Shown: positions 54,583 to 63,963 of the stretch, one piece after another
Layout: every line of letters begins with the position of its first letter
Position numbering within the stretch: the stretch's first letter is position 1
DNA from: Streptococcus suis
Lineage (GTDB): Bacteria > Bacillota > Bacilli > Lactobacillales > Streptococcaceae
Assembly (NCBI GenBank): GCA_022354845.1
Contig: CP031970.1
Span: 124,001 to 188,000, forward strand
Reading direction: 5' to 3'
DNA length: 64,000 nucleotides
Notes under the pieces: model-generated
The model's database searches: none
Told to the model about the DNA's origin: nothing
Seen by the model: the letters and a program-made list of their open reading frames with translations, nothing else
Translations under genes and position numbers: made by a program

Positions 54583-55513
54583 CCAAATGAAAAAAGATGA
54601 ATTCTTCGAAGGATTCTATTTGATCAAAACAGCAGAAGTCCGTCAAACACGGGCTGGCAAAGACTACTTGGCTCTGACCTTCCGGGATGAGACTGGTGAG
54701 ATTGAGGGCAAGCTCTGGGACGCCCAACCAGGGAAAATCAAGGATTTTACTGCTGGAACTGTAGTTCATATGCAGGGACGCCGTGAAGTCTACAATAATA
54801 CACCCCAAGTCAATCAGTTGGTTCTCCGTTTGCCAAAAGCTGGTGAACCCAACGACCCTGCTGATTTCAAGGAAAAACCACCTGTGGATGTCAAGGACAC
54901 CAAGGACTACCTAAATCAGATGATTTTCCTCATAGAAAATGCCACTTGGCAGCGGATTGTCCGTGCTCTTTACGGTAAATATGAAAAGGAATTTTATTCT
55001 TATCCAGCGGCCAAGACCAATCACCATGCCTTTTATTCAGGCTTGTCCTTCCATACCGCGACCATGGTACGCTTGGCGGATAAAATTGGTGATATTTATC
55101 CTCAGCTCAATAAGAGCCTGCTCTTTGCAGGAATCATGCTTCATGACCTAGCCAAGGTGATTGAACTGACAGGCCCTGATAACACAGGCTACACTGTCCG
55201 TGGCAATCTGATTGGGCACATTTCCTTGATTGATGAAGAGATTACCAAGGTCTTGATGGAATTGGGTATCGATGACAGTCTGGAGGAAGTGATTGTTCTG
55301 CGCCACGTTATCCTCAGCCACCACGGCCTCTTGGAGTATGGAAGCCCTGTCCGTCCGCAGATTATGGAGGCGGAAATCCTCCACATGATTGACAATATCG
55401 ATGCGGAAATGATGATGATGCTGTCGGCCTTGGATAAGGTTGGCCCAGGCGAGATGACCAACCGTATCTTTGCCATGGAGAACCGCGCCTTCTATAAGCC
55501 CAACCTAGACTGA
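54572..55513 (+). CDS. yhaM: 3'-5' exoribonuclease YhaM
   Basis: The 313-residue protein has an N-terminal OB-fold (about 15-95, YLALTFRDETGEIEGKLWD) and an HD domain (about 150-290) with SFHTATMVRLA, LHDLAKVIEL and HVILSHHG supplying metal ligands. It shortens RNA 3' ends. ATG 54572 behind GAGGAAG is chosen; ATG 54560 is also in frame. It shares TGATG with the next gene. Confidence 0.92.
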   Translation: MKINQMKKDEFFEGFYLIKTAEVRQTRAGKDYLALTFRDETGEIEGKLWDAQPGKIKDFTAGTVVHMQGRREVYNNTPQVNQLVLRLPKAGEPNDPADFKEKPPVDVKDTKDYLNQMIFLIENATWQRIVRALYGKYEKEFYSYPAAKTNHHAFYSGLSFHTATMVRLADKIGDIYPQLNKSLLFAGIMLHDLAKVIELTGPDNTGYTVRGNLIGHISLIDEEITKVLMELGIDDSLEEVIVLRHVILSHHGLLEYGSPVRPQIMEAEILHMIDNIDAEMMMMLSALDKVGPGEMTNRIFAMENRAFYKPNLD

Positions 55514-56379
55514 TGGCAGTTAGGATAGTGTCTCGACAGCCCCTCACCAAAGGCTGGTCCACGGACCAAAAGTACAAGGTTGAGCTAGAAGATGGTCGCT
55601 TTGGTCTGTTGAGAATAGCAGAGCGGTCAGCTATTGAGGTCAAGAAAGTCGAATTTCAATTAGTTGAAAACCTGTTTGGTCTAGGTTTGCCTGTGGCAGA
55701 GCCACTAAGCTGTTGGGCGGATGACTTGTCAGTCTACACCCTTTATGAATGGGTGGAAGGTCAGGATATGAATGAAGTGGCTTCCGATCTGCCGGATTCT
55801 GTCTTGTATGAATTGGGTTGTCAGGCTGGAAAGTTTTTACGAGCCCTGCATGGTCTGCCTATTGATCAAAGTCTGCGCGACTGGAACAGTTTTTATCAGG
55901 CAAAGATTGACAGTAAATTAGCTGCCTACCAAGCAGCTAGTCATTCCTATCCAAATGGTCAAGCCATGATAGACTTTGTCCAAGCCAACCGTCATTTGCT
56001 TGAAAGGAGACCGATTGCCTATCATCATGGAGATTTTCATACAGGTAATTTTCTACTGGGAAGAGATGGAAAACTAAAAATCTTAGACTTTGATCGCTAC
56101 GATATAGGAGACCCCTGGGAAGAATTTAATCGATTGATTTTTACGGCAGATTTGTCTCCAGCCTTTGCGCGTGGTCAGGTGGATGCCTATTTTGAAGGAT
56201 GCATGCCAGAGGAATTTTGGAGACTCACTGCTCTTTATATCACAGTAAATAGTCTAGGAGCTCTTTCTTGGGCAGAAAAAGTAGATCCCGAACAAATCCC
56301 CTTGATGCAGGCGCAAGCTGAGAGAATGGTTGGTTGGTATGAACACTATAGGCTTTATTCCCCTTCATGGTATCGGTAG
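55513..56379 (+). CDS. Aminoglycoside/choline-kinase-like phosphotransferase
   Basis: The 288-residue protein has the protein-kinase-like catalytic elements HHGDFHTGNFLLG (about 176-188) and KILDFDRYDIGDPW (about 194-207). The family includes aminoglycoside and fructosamine kinases; the housekeeping context argues against a resistance gene. It overlaps yhaM by 1 bp. Confidence 0.85.
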   Translation: MAVRIVSRQPLTKGWSTDQKYKVELEDGRFGLLRIAERSAIEVKKVEFQLVENLFGLGLPVAEPLSCWADDLSVYTLYEWVEGQDMNEVASDLPDSVLYELGCQAGKFLRALHGLPIDQSLRDWNSFYQAKIDSKLAAYQAASHSYPNGQAMIDFVQANRHLLERRPIAYHHGDFHTGNFLLGRDGKLKILDFDRYDIGDPWEEFNRLIFTADLSPAFARGQVDAYFEGCMPEEFWRLTALYITVNSLGALSWAEKVDPEQIPLMQAQAERMVGWYEHYRLYSPSWYR

Positions 56380-56481
56380 TATTTCTATAAAATGCGAAAA
56401 AAGACGGACTTTTTATATAAAAAGTTCGCTTTTTGTTGTTTTTGTGATATAATAGAAAAAATAAATTTAGAGGATGATCAT

Positions 56482-57294
56482 ATGAAGTTAAGAAGAAGCG
56501 AACGGATGGTAGTGATTTCGAATTATCTCATCAACCACCCTTATGAATTGACAAGTTTGAATACCTTTGCTGAAAAGTATGAATCAGCTAAATCTTCCAT
56601 TTCCGAAGATATTGCCATCATTAAAAAGGCTTTTGAGGAAAGCTCCATTGGGAAAATTGAAACCATCACTGGTGCTAGTGGAGGTGTTGTGTTCACACCG
56701 TCCATCTCAAAAGAAGAGTCGTTGCAAATCGCAGAGACACTGCGCAGTCAGATGGCTGAAAGTAGCCGTATCTTACCTGGCGGTTATATTTATTCCTCAG
56801 ACCTCTTATCAACACCTCACATCCTAAAAAATGTGGGTCGCATTATTGCAAATGCATTTAAAGATGAAAAAATCGATGCTGTCATGACAGTTGCAACAAA
56901 AGGTGTTCCATTAGCGAATGCGGTTGCCAATGTTCTTAATGTACCATTTGTCATCGTTCGCCGTGATTTGAAAATTACTGAAGGGTCAACTGTTTCTGTC
57001 AACTATGTGTCAGGATCTAGCGACCGTATCGAAAAGATGTTCCTGTCTAAACGTAGTTTGAAGGCGGGAAGCCGTGTCTTAATCGTCGATGACTTCTTGA
57101 AAAATGGTGGAACTATCAATGGTATGATTAGCCTCTTGTCAGAGTTTGACTCGACCTTGGTAGGCGTGGCTGTCTTTGCGGAAAACCAAAAAGGGGACCG
57201 CAGCGTAGCGAATTACAAATCCCTGCTGGCTGTGACGGATATCAATGTCAAGGAAAACCGCGTTGACGTCGAATTGGGGAATATTTTTGAATAA
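56482..57294 (+). CDS. purR: Purine operon repressor
   Basis: The 270-residue protein joins a winged helix (about 1-75, RRSERMVVISNYLINHP) to a phosphoribosyltransferase-type domain (about 80-265) with the PRPP loop VLIVDDFLKNGGT (about 198-210). It senses PRPP and controls purine genes. ATG 56482 follows AGAGGATGA. A promoter TGA-TATAAT lies at 56446-56455. No PurBox is apparent here. Confidence 0.95.
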   Translation: MKLRRSERMVVISNYLINHPYELTSLNTFAEKYESAKSSISEDIAIIKKAFEESSIGKIETITGASGGVVFTPSISKEESLQIAETLRSQMAESSRILPGGYIYSSDLLSTPHILKNVGRIIANAFKDEKIDAVMTVATKGVPLANAVANVLNVPFVIVRRDLKITEGSTVSVNYVSGSSDRIEKMFLSKRSLKAGSRVLIVDDFLKNGGTINGMISLLSEFDSTLVGVAVFAENQKGDRSVANYKSLLAVTDINVKENRVDVELGNIFE

Positions 57295-57301
57295 TCTGTA
57301 G

Positions 57302-57326
57302 CCTCTCTAACGAGAGGTTTTTTTGT
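57302..57326 (+). terminator. Terminator after purR
   Basis: CCTCTC/GAGAGG stem, TAAC loop, T7 tail. Confidence 0.9.
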
Positions 57327-57650
57327 ATCCGAGAATATCCCGTTATAATGATGCACAAATTTACTGTTGAAATAATGATAGAAGGGATTTATTGGTGCGA
57401 TGTTAGGCGATGAATCTAATATAATTGCTACAAAAAATAGCAAAAATTATTGACTGAAAATAAATGTGTTGTTATAATACAAATAGAAACAAGCTTTAGT
57501 AAATATATAGTTCTGTGAAGAATCCCAGTTACGAGTGATGTAAAGTTATTAAAAAATTTCCTTGTTCAATCGTGTAACCAATCCGATTATCATGTTGTCA
57601 AAAATCATCTGTATTCTATAGCTATCAAAAAATGTCAGGGTAATGAAATA
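57327..57650 (+). other. Intergenic region with a strong promoter
   Basis: No gene seen. TTGACT (57450-57455), 17 bp, then TGT-TATAAT (57470-57478) form a strong extended promoter. A leader of about 165 nt without a coding frame follows before the small membrane genes. Confidence 0.6.
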
Positions 57651-57833
57651 ATGAAAATTGAAAAAATATTTGTACTTGTCTTTTTTGGCTGTTTACTAAT
57701 CTCATCCATCACATTTCTAACATATGATCATGTCAACGAAGAAATAAAGAAATACATTATTTGGGTCAATACTCTATTCTTTATAATAGTCCTGACCATG
57801 ATTCTCTATGCAAAATTGATTTTAAAAAAATAA
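57651..57833 (+). CDS. 60-residue membrane protein
   Basis: Two hydrophobic helices (about 6-25 and 36-56) separated by YDHVNEEIKKY, and a KK end. No recognised family and only a weak ribosome site. First of a row of small membrane genes behind the promoter at 57450. Downstream, 57838-57884 has a short open fragment VTLAKVGATVVVGVFV that may be a relic. Confidence 0.5.
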   Translation: MKIEKIFVLVFFGCLLISSITFLTYDHVNEEIKKYIIWVNTLFFIIVLTMILYAKLILKK

Positions 57834-57915
57834 TAGTTACACTTGCAAAAGTGGGTGCTACTGTCGTTGTTGGTGTGTTTGTGTAGTACAAAGGGAGACG
57901 TTGTAAATTCTGGTG

Positions 57916-58577
57916 ATGAAACTTCAAAGTGAAAAAGAAATTTCAATGGTTGTTATACTACTTATTGCTTTCACTATTCTAAGCATTTTAAGTGTAACGA
58001 ATAAAATTATTTTAAACAGACACATTCGTAAAGAACTAAGAATAAGTGATGATTTACATACGATTTTTCAACAGTTCTGTGAGAGGGAAGTTGTAGATCC
58101 CCCTAAAATTGTCGAATCAAAGGCTTATTGGTATCGCCCGATAGCACATACTGTCGGAGTGAAAAATTTAGAAAGTGATCATTTGGTTGATGCCTTTGCT
58201 TTTTTACATGAACTCTATCACTCTAAGGACAGAAATAGATATTGCTAAAGCTACAATCCTTTACATCTCTTTATTTTAATCTGATTTCGGTATCTCTGAA
58301 GCTATTAGCTACGTATTCATTATTGTTTCAAAAATACATCCCTTTTTTGAAGTGGCTATTGCTAATTGATTCGGTCATGTTATTGGTTTGTATACCCATC
58401 ACACTATCTATAGAAACATACGCTTCTAAAGGAGCTCTCTCCTTTTTAGAAGAAAAGCAGTACATAGAGCAAAATAGACTTGTGAAATGTCTTTCACTCC
58501 AAGCAATACTTAGTCATGTCTTTCAATTCATCATTTATTCTATATTGTCAATGATTTTATTCTATCTAGTGGAGTAA
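57916..58577 (+). pseudogene. Membrane metallopeptidase-like gene, split by a frameshift
   Basis: The first frame (57916-58248) has a membrane helix (about 12-32) and ends shortly after FLHELYHSKDR, where HELYH fits the zinc motif HExxH. The second frame (58242-58577) continues with two or three helices (LLATYSLLFQKYIPFLKWLL and further) and NRLVKCLSLQAILSHVFQF. Size, order and hydrophobicity suggest one M48/YugP-like protein of about 215 residues split near 58240. It could also be two overlapping genes. Confidence 0.5.
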
Positions 58578-58582
58578 AAATA

Positions 58583-58762
58583 ATGACTTTGGTGAAGTTG
58601 GTATATATAGTCTTGTTTTATCTGCTATGGACGGGATCTCATGTGACTCTGTATGCAGGTGTTCTAGTTTTTTCAAATTTCCTAATTCCCTTTTTAAAAC
58701 AGAGGGAATACAAGTTAAGTAGGCAAGGTTTTGGTGAAGAAGCGGATTTTCAAGATTTATAA
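58583..58762 (+). CDS. 59-residue membrane protein
   Basis: ATG 58583 follows the previous stop by 5 bp, with GGAG upstream. It has two hydrophobic segments (about 3-16 and 20-38) and a charged tail REYKLSRQGFGEEADFQDL. Not recognised. Confidence 0.55.
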   Translation: MTLVKLVYIVLFYLLWTGSHVTLYAGVLVFSNFLIPFLKQREYKLSRQGFGEEADFQDL

Positions 58763-58807
58763 TGAGACAGTTTAGGGCTAATGCAGACGGTTGTTTCTGG
58801 GGATACT

Positions 58808-58984
58808 ATGGAAAAAATAAAATTTGTCAAAGAAATAGGTTACGTTATTCTGGTAGCAATATTGTTGATAGCCTTTATCTATCGATTGGGCTTGTCCAAT
58901 GTCGGGAAGCTTGAATTGATGATCTATGTTATTTTTTTCAGTCTTGCCCTTGTGCATCTGTTGAAACGAAATAAGAAAAAATAA
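58808..58984 (+). CDS. 58-residue membrane protein
   Basis: Two helices (about 10-27 and 36-52) and a basic RNKKK end; similar layout to the 60-residue protein at 57651. ATG 58808 is preferred although an in-frame ATG at 58781 exists. Not recognised. Confidence 0.5.
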   Translation: MEKIKFVKEIGYVILVAILLIAFIYRLGLSNVGKLELMIYVIFFSLALVHLLKRNKKK

Positions 58985-59012
58985 TTTAAGATTTAATCAA
59001 AGGAGCAAATCT

Positions 59013-59264
59013 ATGCCAATCCATCTACTATTTGTTACCCTATCGCTAAATGTAGTTGTGCTGAACCAACTCTATCTCTTTTACAAGAAAAAGGAAGACT
59101 TGAATGCCACAGTTGCTTTTTTGGTCTGCTTACTTGTGATAGTTCTTCCCAATGCACAGGACTTTCATGGACTTCTTGGCTTGATTACAGGAGCTTTTGT
59201 TATCGTCTATCTGGGAAGTTTTGTTTACTCCAGATTGGATCCTAAGAGAAGAAGTGTCAAATAG
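59013..59264 (+). CDS. 83-residue membrane protein
   Basis: Three hydrophobic helices (about 3-22, 32-47 and 52-72) and a basic end RLDPKRRSVK. AAAGGAG lies 8 nt upstream. Last gene before a strong terminator. Not recognised. Confidence 0.6.
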   Translation: MPIHLLFVTLSLNVVVLNQLYLFYKKKEDLNATVAFLVCLLVIVLPNAQDFHGLLGLITGAFVIVYLGSFVYSRLDPKRRSVK

Positions 59265-59280
59265 ATATTATTGATATAGA

Positions 59281-59320
59281 AAAACTCACTATTTCCATTG
59301 TTGAAATAGTGAGTTTTCTT
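59281..59320. terminator. Bidirectional terminator
   Basis: A 15-bp stem (AAAACTCACTATTTC/GAAATAGTGAGTTTT), 7-nt loop, between convergent genes. Confidence 0.9.
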
Positions 59321-60183
59321 TACATTTTCAATACTTCCTCAAAACTCTCCGACCTTGCTTCTACGCTGATTTTTTCCAGAGTTAGCGGATGGGTTAAGCT
59401 GAGTTTTTGGGCATGGAGCATGAGACGAGGGGCGGAGACTCGACTGTAAAGCGGGTCGCCGATTAGAGCATGACCGTGGTGGGCTAGATGCACACGAATC
59501 TGATGTGTCCGCCCAGTCTGGAGGCGACAGGCGACCAAACTATTTTTGCCAATGGTTTTCAAGAGATGGACTTGAGTTAAGGCTGCTTGTCCTTTGTGGT
59601 TGTCAACCACTCGCTTTCTGCGATCGTGTCGGTCCCGTCCAATCTTGTCGGTAATGGTCCAGTCGGTCTTTTTTAACTTTCCTTGAGAGAGGGCTAGGTA
59701 GTCACGGTAGATAACCTTGTCCTCTAAAAGCCGATTGAGAATGGGCAGGATGAAGGGATTTTTGGCGAAGAGTATGGCTCCACTGGTTTCCATATCGAGT
59801 CTGTGGACCACATAGCAGGTCTGGCCAACATAGGCAGATACATGGTTGAGCAGGGCGATTTCCGTTGGCTCATTACCGTGGGTCTTCATACCTTCTGGCT
59901 TGTTGACAATTATCATATGTTCATCCTGATAAAGTTCCTCCACCATGTCCGCCTGTCCCAGAGGAATACTTTTTTCAGGATAGTCTTCTTGGTCAAAAGT
60001 CAATTCGAGCAAATCACCTGCGGCAATGGAGCTCTGCCAGTTTATCAACTCACCGTTGACACGGACGTGCTTCTTGGTGCGGAGGAAATGGCGGATTTTT
60101 CTAGGAATAAGAAAATAATCTTCCAAGACTTCTTTAACAGAGAGTTGTGGAAATGCTTGGGAAATGCGAATGTCAATTTTCAT
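59320..60183 (-). CDS. RluD-type pseudouridine synthase
   Basis: The 287-residue protein has an S4-like N-terminal part (IRHFLRTKKHVRVNGELI) and the catalytic motif VVHRLDMETSGAILFAK (Asp about 131), then RTHQIRVHLAHHGHALIGDPLY. It modifies a uridine in rRNA or tRNA; the site is unknown. ATG 60183 lies 1 bp after the stop of the reductase gene, so it is probably co-translated. Confidence 0.92.
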   Translation of the reverse strand: MKIDIRISQAFPQLSVKEVLEDYFLIPRKIRHFLRTKKHVRVNGELINWQSSIAAGDLLELTFDQEDYPEKSIPLGQADMVEELYQDEHMIIVNKPEGMKTHGNEPTEIALLNHVSAYVGQTCYVVHRLDMETSGAILFAKNPFILPILNRLLEDKVIYRDYLALSQGKLKKTDWTITDKIGRDRHDRRKRVVDNHKGQAALTQVHLLKTIGKNSLVACRLQTGRTHQIRVHLAHHGHALIGDPLYSRVSAPRLMLHAQKLSLTHPLTLEKISVEARSESFEEVLKM

Positions 60184-60184
60184 C

Positions 60185-61153
60185 TTACAGACTGGTTGAG
60201 TGCTTAGGTTGCACTTTTTCATTTGGATTGAGGTAGTTCATGGCATTGTTGACGGCGGTTGGGGCTTCGCCAAGACCAGTCGCAATCAGGTCAATCTTGC
60301 CTTCATAGAAACAACAGTCACCGATGGCATAAATACCTGTAACAGAAGTTTCTTGTTTGCTATTGACAACGATGCGGTGACGATTGAGCTCCAAGCCCCA
60401 TTCTTTTAGCGTTCCAACGGATGATTTAAAACCGTAGTTGACAAAGAGGTGGTCGAAAGGCAGGGTGAGCTTGTCCTCGCTCTTAACCTTGTCGAAATGA
60501 ATGGCAGAAGCTTTGCCATTTTCCCCAGAAAGCCCTTTAGGGACAAGTGGTGTATGGATGGTGACGCTAGACTGCTTGAGTTCCTCTACGCTGTGTTCAA
60601 GGGCGCGGAAGTTGTCGCGACGGTGGACAATGTGAGTAGTCTTAGCGATTTTCTCAAAAGCTAATGACCAATCAACCGCGGAGTCTCCTCCACCTAAGAT
60701 GACAACATCTTTGTCAGCATATTGTTGGATATTGGATACATGATAGTGAACGTTTTCAAAGCTATCTGCTCCCTCGATTTCCAGTGGACGAGGCTTAAAG
60801 GCGCCACCTCCCATGGCGATAAGGAGAGTTTTTGTCTGGTGGATGCCTTTGGTGGTTGTCAGGGAAATAACTTCTCCTGGTTCAATGGCAGTCAGAGTTT
60901 CATTGAGGCAAATGGTTGTCTCAAAAGTTGAGAGTTGGGCAAGGAGGTTATTGGTTAATTCTTGTCCTGTTAAGCTAGGGAAGGCTGGAATATCCAAAAT
61001 TGTTTTTTCTGGATAGAGAATAGCCGGTTGGCCCCCAAGCTGTGGTAAGGAGTCAATGATTTTGACTTTAGCTTGGCGGAGATGGGCATAGAAGGCGGCA
61101 AATAGACCAACGGGTCCGCCACCAATAATGGTAATATCATATACTTGTGTCAT
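60185..61153 (-). CDS. Ferredoxin/flavodoxin-NADP+ reductase, thioredoxin-reductase-like
   Basis: The 322-residue FAD protein has GGGPVGLFAAFYAHLR (FAD, about 11), VVILGGGDSAVDWSLAF (NADPH, about 151) and IYAIGDCC with GLGEAPTAVNNAMNYL near the end. The redox CxxC of true thioredoxin reductase is missing, which marks the YumC-type reductase. GGAAATCCTTTTC-type sequence precedes on the plus strand as the complement of AAAAGGATTTCC. Confidence 0.9.
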   Translation of the reverse strand: MTQVYDITIIGGGPVGLFAAFYAHLRQAKVKIIDSLPQLGGQPAILYPEKTILDIPAFPSLTGQELTNNLLAQLSTFETTICLNETLTAIEPGEVISLTTTKGIHQTKTLLIAMGGGAFKPRPLEIEGADSFENVHYHVSNIQQYADKDVVILGGGDSAVDWSLAFEKIAKTTHIVHRRDNFRALEHSVEELKQSSVTIHTPLVPKGLSGENGKASAIHFDKVKSEDKLTLPFDHLFVNYGFKSSVGTLKEWGLELNRHRIVVNSKQETSVTGIYAIGDCCFYEGKIDLIATGLGEAPTAVNNAMNYLNPNEKVQPKHSTSL

Positions 61154-61308
61154 TGGAAATCCTTTTCTGATTCAGAATCTCCCTATTTTATCATATTTTG
61201 ACAAAAAATTCCGCTGTTCGGCTGTGACAGGTTTGCAGTAGTGTTTTTCTCAGCTAGCTGAAAGAAAATATTGTATAATGGTACAAAATCACTAGAAAGA
61301 GGTGTTCT

Positions 61309-63507
61309 ATGGACGATTTGCAACATCAGCCGATTGAAGTTCCAGATGATTTTCAATCTGACAATGATGACAGACCTAGCCGTAGTCGCAGGGGAAATCG
61401 TGGTCATTCAGACAAACCAAAGAAAGAGTCTCGCATTCCAGAGCCGGTTCGTAAATTTTGGCGGCGCTATCAACTGACAAAAATAGTTTTGATCTTGATA
61501 GGGATAATGGTTCTTACGGTAGGTGGTTACCTATTCTTTCTTGCAAAGACTGCGAATGTTGGGGATTTGCAGGAAGCATTAAAGGCTACAACGATTATTT
61601 ATGATAAGGACGGTGCTGAAGCAGGGACCTTATCTGGTCAAAAAGGGACTTATGTAGAATTAGATGCTATTTCTGATAATCTTGAGAATGCTGTGATTGC
61701 TACAGAAGACAGAAGTTTTTATAAAAACTCAGGGATAAACTATCAACGAACCATCTTAGCTGTTTTGACCTTGGGGCGTTCAGGTGGTGGTTCAACGATT
61801 ACCCAGCAGTTAGCTAAAAATGCATTTTTGACACAAGAGCAGACCATTAGTCGAAAGGCTAGAGAGTTCTTCCTAGCCCTTGAAATCAATAAAAAATACA
61901 GTAAGCAAGAAATACTTACAATGTATCTCAACAATGCCTATTTTGGTAATGGGGTTTGGGGAGTTGAAGATGCTAGTCAAAAATATTTTGGTATTTCTGC
62001 TAGTGACTTGACGATTGAACAATCAGCTGTTTTAGCAGGGATGCTTAAAGGTCCAGAAATTTATAATCCCTATTATTCCTTAGAAAATGCAATCAATCGC
62101 CGAGATACAGTCTTGCAAAATATGGTCAACGCTGGCTATATTGATCAGGCAACTGCCGATGCAGGTTTTCAAGTCGATTTAGCGAGCCAGTTAGCAGATA
62201 CCTATACTGGTAAACAAGATAACTATTCTTATCCATCTTACTTTGATGCGGTTATTGCTGAAGCGATTGATCGCTATGGCCTTAAAGAATCAGATATTAT
62301 TAATAACGGCTATCGAATATATACCGAAATGGACCAAAATTCTCAAGCGAGTATGCAGGTTATCTTCAATGATAAAACTATGTTCCCGACTTCAAGTTAT
62401 GATGGAACCTCGGCTCAAGCTGCTAGTGTAGCTTTGGATCCTACAACTGGCGGTGTTCGAGCCTTAGTTGGGCGCGTGAATAGTTCGGAAGATGCTGTGT
62501 TTCGAACATTCAACTTTGCGACTCAAGCTAAGCGTAGTCCCGGTTCAACCATTAAGCCCCTTGTTGCCTATGCGCCAGCGGTAGCAGCGGGTTGGGCAAT
62601 TGATACACCTTTGGATAACCATACAGAAACCTATGGGGATTATACCTTACACAACTATGACTATTCAACTTCGGATACCATTCCAATGTACCAAGCTTTA
62701 GCTTTATCTTACAATTTGCCAGTTGCATATATTGTAAATACCTTGGGGATTGACAAAGCTTTTGAATTTGGTCAAAAGTTTGGTCTTGATATGGAAAATG
62801 TTGAAAAGGTACTTGGTGCGTCAATCGGATCAGGGGTGGAAACGAACCCCTTGCAAATGGCTCAGGCCTATAGTGCTTTTGCAAATGATGGTGTAATGAA
62901 GGATGCTCATCTAATTACACGTATTGAAACAGCGAGTGGAAAGGTATTGGCTCAGCATCGCGAGACAAGTACAAAAGTAATTGACCGCTCGGTTGCAGAT
63001 AAAATGACCTCTATGATGCTTGGGACTTATACGAATGGTACAGGTGTATCTGCAGATGCGACGAATTACTATCTTGCAGGAAAAACGGGAACAACCGAAA
63101 CAAGTTTTGATGTCAATCTTGTTAATGACCAGTGGTATATTGCTTATACACCTGATTTGGTTATCAGTCAGTGGGTTGGTTTTGAACAGACGGATGAGAA
63201 TCATTACATTGATAGCAGTAGCTACTGGATGGCTCCAACAGTCTTCCGTACAGTAGCTGATGCGATTTTGCCAAATACAGCAGGGACTGCCTTCGATGTG
63301 GAGAATGCGTTTGTTCAAAATGGTATTGTAGCGATTCAAGAAGAGGATACAAGTGCTTCAGATTCGGTCGTTACCTCTGATCAAGTGCAAGATATTACTA
63401 CTCAAGCACAGGATTTGATTGAAAAGACAAAACAACAAATCCTAGATGCCAATATTCCAGAACGGGCGAAAACGTTATGGGATACGGTAAGAAGTTTGTT
63501 TGAGTAG
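61309..63507 (+). CDS. pbp2a: Class A penicillin-binding protein 2a
   Basis: Bifunctional peptidoglycan synthase of 732 residues: a basic cytoplasmic N-terminus (about 1-60), one membrane helix (about 62-82), a glycosyltransferase domain with EDRSFYKNSGI (about 128) and GGSTITQQLAKNAFL (about 160), and a transpeptidase domain with SPGSTIKP (about 408), SYN (about 466) and KTGTT (about 591). The following rpmG-secE genes match the pneumococcal pbp2a neighbourhood. A TGTATAAT -10 lies near 61272. Confidence 0.95.
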   Translation: MDDLQHQPIEVPDDFQSDNDDRPSRSRRGNRGHSDKPKKESRIPEPVRKFWRRYQLTKIVLILIGIMVLTVGGYLFFLAKTANVGDLQEALKATTIIYDKDGAEAGTLSGQKGTYVELDAISDNLENAVIATEDRSFYKNSGINYQRTILAVLTLGRSGGGSTITQQLAKNAFLTQEQTISRKAREFFLALEINKKYSKQEILTMYLNNAYFGNGVWGVEDASQKYFGISASDLTIEQSAVLAGMLKGPEIYNPYYSLENAINRRDTVLQNMVNAGYIDQATADAGFQVDLASQLADTYTGKQDNYSYPSYFDAVIAEAIDRYGLKESDIINNGYRIYTEMDQNSQASMQVIFNDKTMFPTSSYDGTSAQAASVALDPTTGGVRALVGRVNSSEDAVFRTFNFATQAKRSPGSTIKPLVAYAPAVAAGWAIDTPLDNHTETYGDYTLHNYDYSTSDTIPMYQALALSYNLPVAYIVNTLGIDKAFEFGQKFGLDMENVEKVLGASIGSGVETNPLQMAQAYSAFANDGVMKDAHLITRIETASGKVLAQHRETSTKVIDRSVADKMTSMMLGTYTNGTGVSADATNYYLAGKTGTTETSFDVNLVNDQWYIAYTPDLVISQWVGFEQTDENHYIDSSSYWMAPTVFRTVADAILPNTAGTAFDVENAFVQNGIVAIQEEDTSASDSVVTSDQVQDITTQAQDLIEKTKQQILDANIPERAKTLWDTVRSLFE

Positions 63508-63556
63508 TTGTCAAACTGAATAAAACATGTTAGAATAGTAAAGATGGAGGGCTATG

Positions 63557-63709
63557 ATGGCACTAAAAAAAGCAAGTTTAGCCTGTACAGTTTGTGGCTC
63601 TCGAAATTATTCGATAAACCTTTCGAGCAATCCCAAACCAACACGGTTAGAAGTAAATAAATTTTGTAAACATTGTGGTCAGTACACTGTTCACAAGGAA
63701 ACCCGATAG
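63557..63709 (+). CDS. rpmG: 50S ribosomal protein L33
   Basis: Fifty residues with two zinc-binding pairs, CTVC and CKHC, so this is the zinc-containing form. GGAGGG precedes ATG 63557 by 6 nt; ATG 63554 is also in frame. It is followed by secE. Confidence 0.93.
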   Translation: MALKKASLACTVCGSRNYSINLSSNPKPTRLEVNKFCKHCGQYTVHKETR

Positions 63710-63718
63710 GAGTTGCAT

Positions 63719-63895
63719 ATGAAATTCGTTTCAGATATTTTTAGCATTTTAAAAGAGACTGCTTGGCCTACTGGAAAACAAAGCTGGAAAGACTTTGCTT
63801 CGGTGATTCAGTATTCCGCATTCTTTGTTGCACTCATTTACCTATTTGACCTTATTTTGTCAAAAGGAATTATGAGTTTAATTAATCTTTTCTAG
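63719..63895 (+). CDS. secE: Preprotein translocase subunit SecE
   Basis: The 58-residue protein has the conserved amphipathic segment KETAWPTGKQSWKDF (about 12-26) and one membrane helix (about 33-52). It stabilises SecY. ATG 63719 follows ATAGGAG. Typically followed by nusG, which would lie beyond the window. Confidence 0.95.
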   Translation: MKFVSDIFSILKETAWPTGKQSWKDFASVIQYSAFFVALIYLFDLILSKGIMSLINLF

Positions 63896-63902
63896 AAAAT
63901 GC

Positions 63903-63963
63903 TTGCCATATTCAAAATGGAAGTGGTATAATAGAGAAAAGCGAAAGCCTTCGGGCTTTTTTT
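63903..63963 (+). promoter_or_regulatory. Promoter followed at once by a UUCG terminator
   Basis: TTGCCA (63903-63908), 18 bp, TGG-TATAAT (63924-63932), predicted start about 63939, then AAAGCC-TTCG-GGCTTT (63944-63959) and T7. The hairpin terminates secE transcripts, and RNA from the promoter would have to pass it within 25 nt to reach the next gene. Confidence 0.7.

Noticed and set aside
55513..56379. Acquired aminoglycoside resistance gene
   Set aside because: It overlaps yhaM in a housekeeping operon and has no mobile context; it is a chromosomal family member of unknown substrate.
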